DNA from: Billgrantia sulfidoxydans
GTDB taxonomy: Bacteria > Pseudomonadota > Gammaproteobacteria > Pseudomonadales > Halomonadaceae
Direction: 5' to 3'
DNA length: 64,000 bases
NCBI RefSeq assembly: GCF_017868775.1
Contig: NZ_CP053381.1
Coordinates: forward strand, 1,302,001-1,366,000
Of this stretch, positions 54,038 to 63,177 are shown piece after piece. Each line of letters opens with the position of its first letter. Position 1 is the stretch's first letter. Under the pieces are notes generated by a model that did no database searches, had not been told where the DNA came from, and saw only the letters and a list, made by a program, of their open reading frames with translations. A program made the translations under genes and the position numbers.

Positions 54038-54544
54038 ATGACGACGTTGCAACGAGTGGCCATCGGTTGGGTGGGAGCAGGCATGCTGGGTGTCGCCTTG
54101 GCGGGCACCGTCCAGGCCGATCATCATGGCGACAAGCAGGATATCGTCGATACCGCGGTCGCAGCCGGGCAGTTCGAGACGCTGGCGGCGGCCCTGGAGG
54201 CGGCCGGCCTGGTGGAGACGCTCAAGGGCGAGGGCCCCTTCACCGTGTTCGCCCCCACCGACGAGGCCTTTGGCAAGCTGCCCGAAGGTACCGTGGAGAG
54301 CCTGCTCGAACCCGAGAACCGTGAGCAGCTCCAGGCCGTGCTGACCTATCACGTGGTGCCGGGGAAGGTCATGGCCGCTGATGCCATGAACCTCGACAGC
54401 GCGACGACGGTACAAGGCCAGGACCTCACCATTACCACCATGAACGGCAGCGTGATGATCGACGACGCCAATGTGATCCAGGCCGACATCGAGGCCAGCA
54501 ACGGCGTGATCCATGTGATCGACAGCGTGCTGATGCCCGAGTGA
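54038..54544 (+). CDS. Secreted fasciclin-domain protein
   Basis: Protein of 168 residues with a signal peptide (about 1-26, ending VQAD) and one fasciclin (FAS1) domain: [51 protein letters not shown] and [17 protein letters not shown]1 proteins mediate adhesion or matrix contacts. ATG 54038 has GAGGT seven bases upstream; ATG 54023 is the alternative. A strong terminator follows. Confidence 0.93.
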   Translation: MTTLQRVAIGWVGAGMLGVALAGTVQADHHGDKQDIVDTAVAAGQFETLAAALEAAGLVETLKGEGPFTVFAPTDEAFGKLPEGTVESLLEPENREQLQAVLTYHVVPGKVMAADAMNLDSATTVQGQDLTITTMNGSVMIDDANVIQADIEASNGVIHVIDSVLMPE

Positions 54545-54569
54545 CGGCCATCTTCTCCGTGTCCGCCTT

Positions 54570-54592
54570 GCCACCCTTCGGGGTGGCTTTTT
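54570..54592 (+). terminator. Rho-independent terminator after the fasciclin gene
   Basis: Seven-bp stem GCCACCC / GGGTGGC with UUCG-type tetraloop TTCG and five T residues right after it; a textbook intrinsic terminator. Confidence 0.88.
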
Positions 54593-54665
54593 GCTGAGCT
54601 TGGGCAGCACCGACGGGCATGGCATGGTGGCGTGGTGCCACCGTACCGATCGGCAAGGAGACATC

Positions 54666-55511
54666 ATGGAACGAACGCTGGCTGACCTGCTGGACACCCT
54701 GGGGCTCTCTTCCCGGGGGGAACTGCAAACGCTTGGGGGCGGCGACATCGCTGCCGTCTACCGACTGGAAACGTCGCAGGGAGCGGTAGTGGTCAAGCGC
54801 GACGACCCCAGGCGCGTGGCAGGCGAGGCGGATGGCCTGCTCGCCTTGCGCAAGGCGCAAAGCGCTCTGATCGTGCCCGAGGTGCTGGGCGTCGACGGCG
54901 GCTGGCTGATTCTTGAGGCGCTCGAAGCGGGGGCGCGTACGCCGCGCGCTGCCGCGGCGCTGGGCGAGGGGCTTCGCCAACTGCACGCTCACACCGCCGG
55001 CGAGCATGGCTGGCCGAGGGACAATGCCTGCGGACGCACGCCGCAACCCAATGCGCCACTCGCCGACGGGCGTGAGTTCCAGCGCGAGCGGCGCCTGCTG
55101 CCGCTGGCCCGGGCCTGCCAGGAGCGCGGCCTGATGGAGAGCCGGCTACTCGGGCGCATCGAAGCCGTGGCGCAGGCACTGGAGACCTGGCTGCCCGATG
55201 CGCCGGCCTGCCTGCTGCACGGTGATCTGTGGTCGGGCAACGTGCTCTACACGCCGCGGGGGCCAGCGATCATCGACCCGGCGGTGTATCGCCATTACCC
55301 CGAGGTGGACCTGGCCATGCTGACGCTGTTCGGCTCGCCCGGCGAGGCGTTCTTCGAGGCCTACTGGGAGGGCCGAGAGCCGACCGACTGGCCGCGACGC
55401 GAGTCGCTGTTCCAGCTCTATCCGCTGCTCAATCACCTGCTGCTGTTCGGCGGCGGTTATCGCGGCGGTGTCGAACGGGCGGTGGCTGCTCTCGAACATG
55501 TCGATCGATAG
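54666..55511 (+). CDS. Fructosamine kinase-family protein
   Basis: Kinase-like protein of 281 residues. The motifs LLHGDLWSGNVLY and IIDPAVYRHYPEVDLAM (catalytic loop and metal-binding DP) and GAEFEAYWEG-like tail belong to the fructosamine-3-kinase/aminoglycoside-phosphotransferase family, which repair glycated proteins by phosphorylation. AAGGAG nine bases upstream of ATG 54666 supports the start. Confidence 0.9.
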   Translation: MERTLADLLDTLGLSSRGELQTLGGGDIAAVYRLETSQGAVVVKRDDPRRVAGEADGLLALRKAQSALIVPEVLGVDGGWLILEALEAGARTPRAAAALGEGLRQLHAHTAGEHGWPRDNACGRTPQPNAPLADGREFQRERRLLPLARACQERGLMESRLLGRIEAVAQALETWLPDAPACLLHGDLWSGNVLYTPRGPAIIDPAVYRHYPEVDLAMLTLFGSPGEAFFEAYWEGREPTDWPRRESLFQLYPLLNHLLLFGGGYRGGVERAVAALEHVDR

Positions 55512-55576
55512 CCGGCCTATACTGGGAAACCTGGCCGAGCATGCTTGCCATGGCCATCGGCGGGGAGGAAAAGGCG

Positions 55577-55978
55577 ATGAACGACCTGTTGCGGTTGCAG
55601 CGAACCAGCCGGTTGGCACCGATACTGGCGGCTTGGCTCGCCGTGTGGGGGACCGCCATGGCCGCCTCCGGGCCTGGTGAACGACTCCATGTGTCCGGAT
55701 TCCAACCGGTGGTCTCGCCGATGGCCTGGCATCGTGAGCACTGGCGCCGGCACCGTCGGGACCCCGGCTTTACCGTTGAGCTGCCCTGGGCGCTGTTCGA
55801 TCCCTACTTCTCCTGGGGGCAGGCCCCCCGACCTGTCGAGCCGCCACGCCCCGCGCCGCTGGCCCCGCGCCAGCGTGGCGAGATGTGGCGCGACGACGTG
55901 GTAGGCAGTGGCCGTGGCGGCCGCTTCGAGGAGCATCCCGAAGGGCGCATTCTGCGCAGCCGGCCACGTGGCGACTGA
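55577..55978 (+). CDS. Small secreted protein, unknown function
   Basis: Protein of 133 residues with a signal peptide (about 10-30, ending TAMAASG) and an Arg/Pro-rich basic mature part with SPMAWHREHWRRHRRD and PWALFDPYFSWGQ. No family recognised. GAGG and AAGG lie upstream of ATG 55577; ATG 55541 is in frame. It lies just before the operator of the RND pump. Confidence 0.55.
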   Translation: MNDLLRLQRTSRLAPILAAWLAVWGTAMAASGPGERLHVSGFQPVVSPMAWHREHWRRHRRDPGFTVELPWALFDPYFSWGQAPRPVEPPRPAPLAPRQRGEMWRDDVVGSGRGGRFEEHPEGRILRSRPRGD

Positions 55979-55990
55979 GCCTTCTCGATT

Positions 55991-56014
55991 TACATCCATA
56001 CAGGCATGAATGTA
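55991..56014. promoter_or_regulatory. AcrR-type operator upstream of the RND pump
   Basis: A 24-bp imperfect palindrome with arms TACATCCAT and ATGAATGTA (six bases between), flanked by further TT/AA symmetry (55989-56016). Its layout equals the E. coli AcrR operator (TACATACAT-N6-ATGTATGTA). It lies 44 bases upstream of the adaptor ATG (56058). Likely bound by the TetR-family repressor encoded at 61349-61966. Confidence 0.7.
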
Positions 56015-56057
56015 AAATTTGTCGAACCTTGACGACTCCACGGGAACGACGCACATC

Positions 56058-57341
56058 ATGAAAAGAACCTCTCGACTTGGCCGGGCCACGCTGATGGTGC
56101 TGGCCGCCAGTCTGTTGCTGGCCGCCTGTGGCCAGGAAGAGAACCCCGAGGCGCAGCAGCAGGCGGCCGCGCAGCGCCAGCCGCATCCCGTCGAGGTCGT
56201 GGCGATCGAGCGTCAGGACATCGCACTGGAAAAGTCCTACCCGTCGCTGTTGCGCAGCGACGACGAGGTTACCCTCGTGGCGCGCATCACGGGCAATCTC
56301 GAGGAGCGCCATTTCGAGCCCGGCGAGCAGGTCGAGAGAGGCCAGCGGCTCTTCTCCATCGAGCCCGACGTCTACCAGGCGGCGGTGAACCAGCACGAGG
56401 CCAACCTGCAGAGCGCCCAGGCCGAACTGTCCCGTGCCCAGCGCGACGCCGAGCGCTTCGAGCGCCTGCTGAGCCAGAACTCGGTGAGCCAGCAGCAGGT
56501 CGACCAGGCGCGCGCGGAGCTGGGCGTCGCGCGCGCTGCCGTGGCCCAGGCCGAGGCGGCGCTGGCCAGCGCCCGCATCGACTTGGCCTACGCCGAGGTC
56601 GCTGCGCCGGTGTCGGGCGTGATCGGCCTGGCGCAGATCAATGTCGGCAACCTGGTGAGCCCCGGTACCGTCCTGGCTACCATCACTCCGCTGGATCCGC
56701 TGGAGGTGCGCTTCCAGTTGCCCCAGCGCGACGCTCTCGAGCTGCGCCAGCAGCTGAACGGCCGCGGCGGCGAGTCGATACGTGCCACGTTGAACGTTCC
56801 CGGCGGTAGCGGCGCGGCCGCCCAGCAACTCGAAGGCCAGCTCGATTTCCTCGGCTCGCGCGTGGACGAACGCACCAGCACGGTCCAGGCGAGCGCCTCC
56901 TTCGCCAATCTCGACACCCGAGTGCTGCCCGGCCAGTTCGCCCGCGTCAGCCTCGAGGGGCTCAAGCGCTTCGACGTGCTGGCGGTACCCGAGATCGCCG
57001 TGACCCAGGGCCTGATGGGGCCCCAGGTGTTCGTGCTCGACGAGGACGACGTGGCCCGTTCGCGCACCGTGGAGCTCGGTGAAGTGGCGGGCCCGTGGCA
57101 GATCGTCCGCGGCGGCCTGGAGCCCGGCGAGCGGGTGGTGGTGGGCGACCCGGCCGGCATCGAACCCGGCACGCCCATCGACCCCCGGCCCTTCGAAGGC
57201 GATGCCGAGACCCTGGTCGAAGAGGTCGAGCAGGCCGAAGCCGAGGCGGAGCGACAGGCCGCCGAGGCCATGCAGGAGCAGGAAGCCGCCGAGGCCATGC
57301 CTGGGGAGGATGCCGCCGAGGGCGGTGAGGACGACGCATGA
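56058..57341 (+). CDS. RND pump periplasmic adaptor lipoprotein (AcrA/MexA family)
   Basis: Membrane-fusion protein of 427 residues. A lipoprotein signal (LLLAACGQ; lipid on Cys) is followed by lipoyl, coiled-coil (about 85-180), beta-barrel and membrane-proximal domains. The C-terminus has a Glu/Ala-rich coiled tail (residues about 385-427), longer than in AcrA. Its stop overlaps the pump gene start (ATGA). An AcrR-like operator precedes the gene. Confidence 0.92.
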   Translation: MKRTSRLGRATLMVLAASLLLAACGQEENPEAQQQAAAQRQPHPVEVVAIERQDIALEKSYPSLLRSDDEVTLVARITGNLEERHFEPGEQVERGQRLFSIEPDVYQAAVNQHEANLQSAQAELSRAQRDAERFERLLSQNSVSQQQVDQARAELGVARAAVAQAEAALASARIDLAYAEVAAPVSGVIGLAQINVGNLVSPGTVLATITPLDPLEVRFQLPQRDALELRQQLNGRGGESIRATLNVPGGSGAAAQQLEGQLDFLGSRVDERTSTVQASASFANLDTRVLPGQFARVSLEGLKRFDVLAVPEIAVTQGLMGPQVFVLDEDDVARSRTVELGEVAGPWQIVRGGLEPGERVVVGDPAGIEPGTPIDPRPFEGDAETLVEEVEQAEAEAERQAAEAMQEQEAAEAMPGEDAAEGGEDDA

Positions 57342-60300
57342 ATTTCTCCAACTTCTTCATCAAGCGCCCGATCTTCGCCACGGTGCTGGCGATCATCCTC
57401 ACCGTGATGGGGGTGGTGAGCATGCGGGTGCTGCCCATCGAGCAGTATCCCAGCGTGGTGCCGCCCACGGTGTCGGTGCGGGCCCAGTTCCCGGGGGCCG
57501 ATGCCGAGACGGTGGCGCAGACGGTGGCTGCACCGCTGGCCGAAGCGATCAACGGCGTCGAGGACATGCTCTACATGACCTCGACCAGCGGCGACAACGG
57601 CTCCATGAGCCTCGACGTGGCCTTCGACATCGGCACCGACGGCGACATCAACACGATCAACGTCAACAATCGGGTGCAGGGCGCACTGTCGCGCCTGCCC
57701 GAGGCGGTGCAGGCCCAGGGCGTGACGGTGGAGCTGCGTTCCAGTTCGATCCTGATGCTGGTGTCGCTGATCTCGCCGCAGGGCGACTACGACAACGTCT
57801 TCATGCAGAACTACGCCACGCTCAACATCCTCGACGAGCTGCGCCAGGTGCCCGGCGTGGGCGAGGCCGAAGTGCTCGGCGGCGGCGAGTTCGCCATGCG
57901 CGTGTGGATGGACCCCGACAAGCTGGCCCAGTACGACCTGACCCCCACCGAAGTGGCCAGGGCCATTCGCGCCCAGAACACCGAGGTGCCGGCGGGCAAC
58001 CTGGCGGCCACGCCGCAGCGCGATCCCCGTGCGTTCACCTATACCATCACCGCCGGCGGGCGCCTCAGCGATGTCGAGGACTTCCGCGATATCTTCCTGC
58101 GCTCCAATCCCGACGGCTCTGCGCTGCGCCTGGACGACGTGGCGCGCATCGAGCTGGGGGCCTCCTACTACGGCGTTCAGGCCCGCCTGAACGGCGCCAC
58201 CATGACGCCGATCATCATCAACCAGCAGCCGGGTGCCAACGCGCTGGAAACGGCCCAGGCGGTGCAGGACACCATGGCCGAGCTGGAGTCGCGCTTCCCT
58301 CCCGGGCTCGAATACGTAGTGCCCTACGACACCACGCTGTTCATCGGCGCCTCGGTGGACACGGTGACCAAGGTGTTCATCGAGGCGTTCCTGATCGTCG
58401 GCGTGATCCTGTTCATCTTCCTGCAGAACTGGCGCTTCACGGTGATCGCCATGTCGGTGGTGCCGGTGTCGGTGCTGGCCACCTTTGCCGGCTTCTACCT
58501 GTTCGGCTTCTCGATCAACCTGCTGACGCTGTTCGCGCTGGTGCTCTCGATCGGCATCGTGGTCGACGACGCCATCCTGGTGGTGGAGAACGTCGAGCGC
58601 GTGCTCAGCGAGGACGACGAGATCACGGTGACCCAGGCGACCATCCGCGCCATGAAGGAAGTGGGCGGCCCGGTCATCGCCACCTCGCTGATCATGGCGG
58701 CGGTATTCGTGCCGGTGGCCTTCCTCGGCGGCTTCACCGGCCAGATCTACCAGCAGTTCGCGATCACCGTGGCGGTCTCGGTGGCCTTCTCGGCGCTGAT
58801 GGCGTTGACCTTCACCCCGGCGCTCTCGGCGCTGTTCATCAAGCACAAGCCGAAGGGGGTGGGGGAGTCCCGGCTGAAGCGGGCACTCAATACCCCGCTA
58901 CGGCTGTTCGACCGACTGTTCGCCGGCGTGACCGCCGTCTACATGTGGCTGGTCAAGGTGCTGGTGCGCTTCTGGGGGCTGGCGCTGTTGCTGACGGCGC
59001 TGGTCATCGGCGCTTCCTGGTGGCTCTACCAGATCACGCCCTCGACCCTGGTGCCCGAGACCGACCAGGGCATCGTGCTGGCCAGCGTCCAGCTGCCCGA
59101 CTCCGCCTCCCTGGCGCGCACCCAGAGTTACATGGACGAGCTCAGCTCGCGCATCGAGGAGGTTCCCGGGGTGCGGTACTCCACCGCCGTGGCCGGTTAC
59201 GACATTCTCTCGAGCTCGGTCAACACCGCGCGGGGGATCATGTTCATCAACATGGAGCCCTGGGACGAGCGTGAGCTGACCGCGACCCAACTGGTGGGGC
59301 GGATCATGCAGCTGGGCGCGGAGATCCCGGGCGGTTCGGCCATGGCGTTCAACGTACCGCCGATCATGGGGCTCTCCACCACCGGTGGCTTCACCGGCTA
59401 CCTGCAGTCGTTCGAGGGGGCCTCGCCGCAGGAGCTGTTCCAGGCCTCGGTGCAGGTGATGCAGGCGGCCAACCAGCATCCCGCCCTGCAGCAGGTGTTC
59501 ACTACCTTCAACGTCAACGTGCCGGGCTATCGCGCCGTGATCGACCAGCAGAAGGCGCTGAGCTACGGCGTGGCGTTGGAAGATCTGAACGCGACCCTGT
59601 CGAACACCTTCGGCAACGGCTTCGTCAACTTCTTCAGCTACCAGAACCGCAACTTTCAGGTCTACCTGCAGAACGAGGACAACTTCCGCAAGACCCCGGA
59701 CGATGTCAGCAGCGTCTACGTGCGCGGCGGCAACGGCGAGCGCATCCCGCTCTCGGAGTTCGTCACGCTCGAGCGCCAGGCCAAGCCGGCGGTGGTATCG
59801 CGCTTCGGCGTCTATCTGGGGGCGCAGTTCCAGGGCGGCCCCGCGCCGGGCTACAGCTCGGGCCAGGCGATCGCCGCCATGGACGAGATCGTCGAGGAGA
59901 CCCTCGGCGGCGGCTGGGGCATGGGCTGGACCGGCACCGCCTACCAGGAGAGCCAGCTCGGCAATACCGCCACGCTGGCCATCGTGTTCGGCATCCTGAT
60001 GGTATTCCTGATCCTGGCGGCGCAGTACGAGAGCTGGTCGCTGCCGCTGGCGGTGCTCACGGCGACGCCCTTCGCCTTCCTCGGCGGCATCGGCGGCATT
60101 GTCCTGCGCGGGCTCGACACCAGCGTCTACGTGGAGATCGGCATGCTGGTGGTGGTGGGCCTGGCGGCCAAGAACGCTATCCTGATCGTCGAATTCGCCG
60201 AGCTGCAGCGCAGGGAGCAGGGCAAGTCGATCCGCGAGGCGGCCATCACCGCGGCCGAGCTGCGCTTCCGGCCGATCGTGATGACCTCGCTGGCATTCAT

Positions 60301-60505
60301 CTTCGGTACCCTGCCGCTGGCGTTGGCGAGCGGGGCGAGCGATGTCAGCAGCCACCACATCGGCACCACCGTGGCGGTGGGTATGGCCTCGGTGGCGGTG
60401 CTCGGCAGCCTCTTCGTACCGAGCTTCTACGCCGTGATCGCCCGCATCTCCGACTGGCTCCGCCATCGGCTGTGGGGCCGGCGCGAGATGACAGCCGAGC
60501 ACTGA
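57338..60505 (+). CDS. RND multidrug efflux pump (AcrB/MexB family, HAE1)
   Basis: Inner-membrane proton-coupled transporter of 1055 residues with twelve TM helices. Hallmarks: FFIKRPIFATVLAIILTVMG, GIVVDDAILVVENVERVL (TM4 proton-relay region), LGGFTGQIYQQFAITVAVS and the C-terminal NAILIVEFAELQRREQ. It would export drugs, bile-like or lipophilic compounds. No outer-membrane channel gene lies next to it; it likely uses a TolC-type protein from elsewhere. Confidence 0.95.
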   Translation: MNFSNFFIKRPIFATVLAIILTVMGVVSMRVLPIEQYPSVVPPTVSVRAQFPGADAETVAQTVAAPLAEAINGVEDMLYMTSTSGDNGSMSLDVAFDIGTDGDINTINVNNRVQGALSRLPEAVQAQGVTVELRSSSILMLVSLISPQGDYDNVFMQNYATLNILDELRQVPGVGEAEVLGGGEFAMRVWMDPDKLAQYDLTPTEVARAIRAQNTEVPAGNLAATPQRDPRAFTYTITAGGRLSDVEDFRDIFLRSNPDGSALRLDDVARIELGASYYGVQARLNGATMTPIIINQQPGANALETAQAVQDTMAELESRFPPGLEYVVPYDTTLFIGASVDTVTKVFIEAFLIVGVILFIFLQNWRFTVIAMSVVPVSVLATFAGFYLFGFSINLLTLFALVLSIGIVVDDAILVVENVERVLSEDDEITVTQATIRAMKEVGGPVIATSLIMAAVFVPVAFLGGFTGQIYQQFAITVAVSVAFSALMALTFTPALSALFIKHKPKGVGESRLKRALNTPLRLFDRLFAGVTAVYMWLVKVLVRFWGLALLLTALVIGASWWLYQITPSTLVPETDQGIVLASVQLPDSASLARTQSYMDELSSRIEEVPGVRYSTAVAGYDILSSSVNTARGIMFINMEPWDERELTATQLVGRIMQLGAEIPGGSAMAFNVPPIMGLSTTGGFTGYLQSFEGASPQELFQASVQVMQAANQHPALQQVFTTFNVNVPGYRAVIDQQKALSYGVALEDLNATLSNTFGNGFVNFFSYQNRNFQVYLQNEDNFRKTPDDVSSVYVRGGNGERIPLSEFVTLERQAKPAVVSRFGVYLGAQFQGGPAPGYSSGQAIAAMDEIVEETLGGGWGMGWTGTAYQESQLGNTATLAIVFGILMVFLILAAQYESWSLPLAVLTATPFAFLGGIGGIVLRGLDTSVYVEIGMLVVVGLAAKNAILIVEFAELQRREQGKSIREAAITAAELRFRPIVMTSLAFIFGTLPLALASGASDVSSHHIGTTVAVGMASVAVLGSLFVPSFYAVIARISDWLRHRLWGRREMTAEH

Positions 60506-60532
60506 GCGGCCATCATGCCGCCGGCAGCTGAC

Positions 60533-60560
60533 GGGGCGCCATCCTGCGGGATGGCGCCCC
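60533..60560 (+). terminator. Terminator after the RND pump
   Basis: Perfect 12-bp stem GGGGCGCCATCC / GGATGGCGCCCC with loop TGCG, followed by GTTTCATT. Confidence 0.78.
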
Positions 60561-60647
60561 GTTTCATTGCGTGAGCGGCAGCATGTCCGACGCGGGGCCC
60601 CATGGGCTAGGCTGATGGTGAGCCGAGCGAGAACTAAGGAGGCCGTC

Positions 60648-61340
60648 ATGGAAGCGCTGCGTCAGATCGCCCTGAGTTTTCCCGTCGTCGTCTTCAGCGC
60701 CCTGCTGCCATTGGTGCTGCTCTACTGGCTGCTGGTGCTGCTGCGCCTGGCGCCGCTGGAACTGTTCGCCCGCGACAGCCTGAAGGGGGATCATCTGGCA
60801 AGCACCATGGTGGCGCTGGGCTTCGCCGGCGTACCGGTGACCTTTGCCCTTAGCGTGCTGTTGGCACTGGCGGGGGGGATCACGCTGACGATCGAGCTGG
60901 CCGTGCTGCGCTGGTTGCCGCTGGGGCTATTCCGCATTCCGGTGGGTGTGGCGGCGCTGTGGGCGGCCTTCGTGCTTGCTTCGCCCGTGGCGGCGGGCCT
61001 GTGCCATGCGCTGCATCGCCGCTTCCATCGGCTGGCGCAGGCGCAGCCGCGCTGCCTGCTGGGCGAAGTCGTGCAGGTACGCTCCGCGCCCGATGCGCAG
61101 GGCTGGGCCACGGCCACCCTGGACGACGACCCGGCGTGCGAGGTTCGCCTGCACGCCAAGCCCGACGACCTGCCCCTTCCGGGCGAGCGGCGGGTACTGG
61201 TCAAGTACGTGGCCGGTGAGGGCGCCTACCGCAGCGTGGCGCAGCGCCGCTACTGCGAGGCGCGCGAGCACCTGCGGCGGATGCGCCTGGCCCGCGGCGG
61301 CACCGGGGCGGGACATGGCGGCGCTCAGGCGCCCTTGTAA
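60648..61340 (+). CDS. Membrane protein with C-terminal soluble domain (YqiJ-like)
   Basis: Protein of 230 residues with about three TM helices (about 9-33, 50-75, 88-118) and a soluble domain (LLGEVVQVRSAPDAQGWATA, EVRLHAKPDDLPLPGERRVL) that looks like an OB-fold as in YqiJ/NfeD-like proteins. No enzymatic motif. AAGGAGG seven bases before ATG 60648 supports the start. The remote relation to YqiJ is tentative. Confidence 0.6.
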   Translation: MEALRQIALSFPVVVFSALLPLVLLYWLLVLLRLAPLELFARDSLKGDHLASTMVALGFAGVPVTFALSVLLALAGGITLTIELAVLRWLPLGLFRIPVGVAALWAAFVLASPVAAGLCHALHRRFHRLAQAQPRCLLGEVVQVRSAPDAQGWATATLDDDPACEVRLHAKPDDLPLPGERRVLVKYVAGEGAYRSVAQRRYCEAREHLRRMRLARGGTGAGHGGAQAPL

Positions 61341-61348
61341 CCTCGTTC

Positions 61349-61966
61349 CTACGAGGAAGAGCGCAGCAGCCGCAGCTGCGTTTCGATGAGCTGTGCGCCT
61401 CGCTCCTGCAGGCTGAAGGTCTCGTAGTTGCGCAGCCAATCGTGGAACAGGCCGCCGAGGATGGCCTGCAGCAACCTGGCTGCCACTTCGGGTGAGAGGT
61501 CCTGGCGCAGATGGCCCATGCGGGCGGCACTGGTGAAATAGCCGAGCAGGGCGCCGCAGGCCTCCTCGGCCATCTCGTTCTGCATCGCCAGCGGGTCGAT
61601 CTCGGCGAAGGTTTCGCAATGGTGGATCAGGATCGCGTGCACGCGGCGATAGCGCGGCTGCTCGAGGCGCGCGAAACCGCTCAAGCAGGCCTGACGGATG
61701 GCTTCCAGTGGTTTGTTGGCGAGTTCCGGGTCGCCGATCTCCTCGACCAGTTCCTCGAACGGCATGCGTACCCGCTGCAGCATGGCGCGGAACAGGTCGG
61801 CCTTGTTCTTGAAGTGCCAGTACACGGCGCCACGGGTCATACCGGCCTCGCGGGCGATCTGCTCCAGCGAGGTGCGGGCCACGCCACGTTCGAGGAAGAC
61901 AGCCTCGGCGGCATCGAGCAGGGCTTCGCGTGTGGCGGCGGCTTCTGCCTTGGTACGTCGGGCCAT
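61349..61966 (-). CDS. TetR-family repressor (AcrR/TtgR-like)
   Basis: Repressor of 205 residues. The N-terminal HTH (TSLEQIAREAGMTRGAVYWH) carries the AcrR/TtgR/MtrR signature; the ligand-binding domain follows. AcrR-like proteins repress RND pumps; an AcrR-layout operator lies upstream of the RND genes at 56058-60505, but its own gene is 4 kb away. A related imperfect site lies upstream of its own start at 62028. Confidence 0.9.
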   Translation of the reverse strand: MARRTKAEAAATREALLDAAEAVFLERGVARTSLEQIAREAGMTRGAVYWHFKNKADLFRAMLQRVRMPFEELVEEIGDPELANKPLEAIRQACLSGFARLEQPRYRRVHAILIHHCETFAEIDPLAMQNEMAEEACGALLGYFTSAARMGHLRQDLSPEVAARLLQAILGGLFHDWLRNYETFSLQERGAQLIETQLRLLRSSS

Positions 61967-62027
61967 GGTGGGGCGGTTCTCCTCGGCACTGCAATGTTTT
62001 TGTCATTCTAACCCAAGCATGAGTCGC

Positions 62028-62049
62028 TTACATTCGTATATGTATGTCA
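62028..62049. promoter_or_regulatory. AcrR-like half-site cluster upstream of the TetR gene
   Basis: TTACAT (62028-62033) and ATGTATGTC (62040-62048) resemble the arms of the operator at 55991-56014, but spacing is irregular (TTACAT-N10-ATGTCA, one mismatch). It lies 62 bases before the repressor start (61966, minus) and 96 before the 62146 gene; autoregulation is likely. Confidence 0.4.
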
Positions 62050-62145
62050 TGCTTTCCGGTGTGACGCCATCGCCCCCTGTCCCTCGTATTCCACGCAGTG
62101 GCAAGGTATAACGGATCGAACACTGTTCTGCTTCTGGAAGGGCCC

Positions 62146-63177
62146 ATGCCCCGCGCATCTTTTGAGCTCAACGGCATCAGGATCAATCCCGGCAGCCGCC
62201 TTCAAGTCGACGTGCCGGTAGCGCGACTCTACACTCATGCTCCGCTGCACATCCCCGTCGAGGTGGTGCATGGTCGCCGCCAGGGACCGGTCATGCTGGT
62301 CTGCGGTGGTATTCATGGCGACGAGATCAACAGCGTCGAGATCGTGCGCCGGCTGATGCGCTCGCGCCAGATTCAGGGGCTCAACGGCACGCTGATCGCC
62401 GTGCCTATCGTCAACGTGTTCGGCTTCATGCAGCACAGCCGCTACCTGCCCGACCGGCGCGACCTCAACCGCTGCTTCCCCGGCAGCGAAACGGGCTCGC
62501 TGGGGGCACGGGTGGCGGCGCTGTTCCGAGAGCAGATCGTCGATCACGCCACGCACATCATCGATCTGCACACCGGGGCCATCCATCGCACCAACCTGCC
62601 GCAGATTCGCGCCCAGTTGAGCCCGGGCAGCGAGACCGAGCGCATGGCCAACGCCTTCGGCGCGCCGGTGATTCTCAATGCGGAACTGCGCGAGGGCAGC
62701 CTGCGCCACTACGCCCAGACGCGGGGTATCCCGGTGTTGACCTACGAGGCCGGCGAGGCGCTGCGTTTTGACGAGTGGGCGATTACCCCGGGGGTGCGTG
62801 GCGTGCTGCGGGTCATGCGGCGGCTGGGCATGTTGGCGGGTGAGCATCGCCGCCGGCCGCCCCCGGCGGCCGAACTGGCCAACGGTTCGAGCTGGGCGCG
62901 AGCGCCCATCGACGGCATCCTGCGTCCCAAGGTGCGCCTCGGCGCGCGGGTGAGCAAGGGTGACGTGCTGGGGAAGGTGGCGGACCCCTTCGGCAACGCC
63001 GAGGCCAGTGTGAAGGCCATGGCCGACGGCATCGTGATCGGCATGAGCCGGCTGCCGCTGGCCAACGAGGGTGAGGCGCTGTTCCACATCGCCCGCTTCG
63101 ATGCCATCGAGGAGGCCGAGAGCGCCATCGAGACCTTCCACTCCAGCCTCGAGCCGCCACCCGACCCGCTCTACTGA
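62146..63177 (+). CDS. Succinylglutamate desuccinylase/aspartoacylase-family hydrolase
   Basis: Zinc carboxypeptidase-like hydrolase (M14/AstE family) of 343 residues. The zinc ligands lie in CGGIHGDEINSVEIVRRL (His and Glu) and DLHTGA (His), with RDLNRCFPG as the substrate-binding segment. It would deacylate an N-acyl amino acid, or a related compound; the exact substrate is unknown. ATG 62146 is preferred; an in-frame GTG at 62098 is the alternative. It converges on dusA with no gap. Confidence 0.88.
   Translation: MPRASFELNGIRINPGSRLQVDVPVARLYTHAPLHIPVEVVHGRRQGPVMLVCGGIHGDEINSVEIVRRLMRSRQIQGLNGTLIAVPIVNVFGFMQHSRYLPDRRDLNRCFPGSETGSLGARVAALFREQIVDHATHIIDLHTGAIHRTNLPQIRAQLSPGSETERMANAFGAPVILNAELREGSLRHYAQTRGIPVLTYEAGEALRFDEWAITPGVRGVLRVMRRLGMLAGEHRRRPPPAAELANGSSWARAPIDGILRPKVRLGARVSKGDVLGKVADPFGNAEASVKAMADGIVIGMSRLPLANEGEALFHIARFDAIEEAESAIETFHSSLEPPPDPLY

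Noticed and set aside
56588..58846. Long minus-strand open frame opposite the RND adaptor and pump
   Set aside because: Composition is Arg/His/Asp-rich with no domain, and the plus strand has two clear efflux genes.
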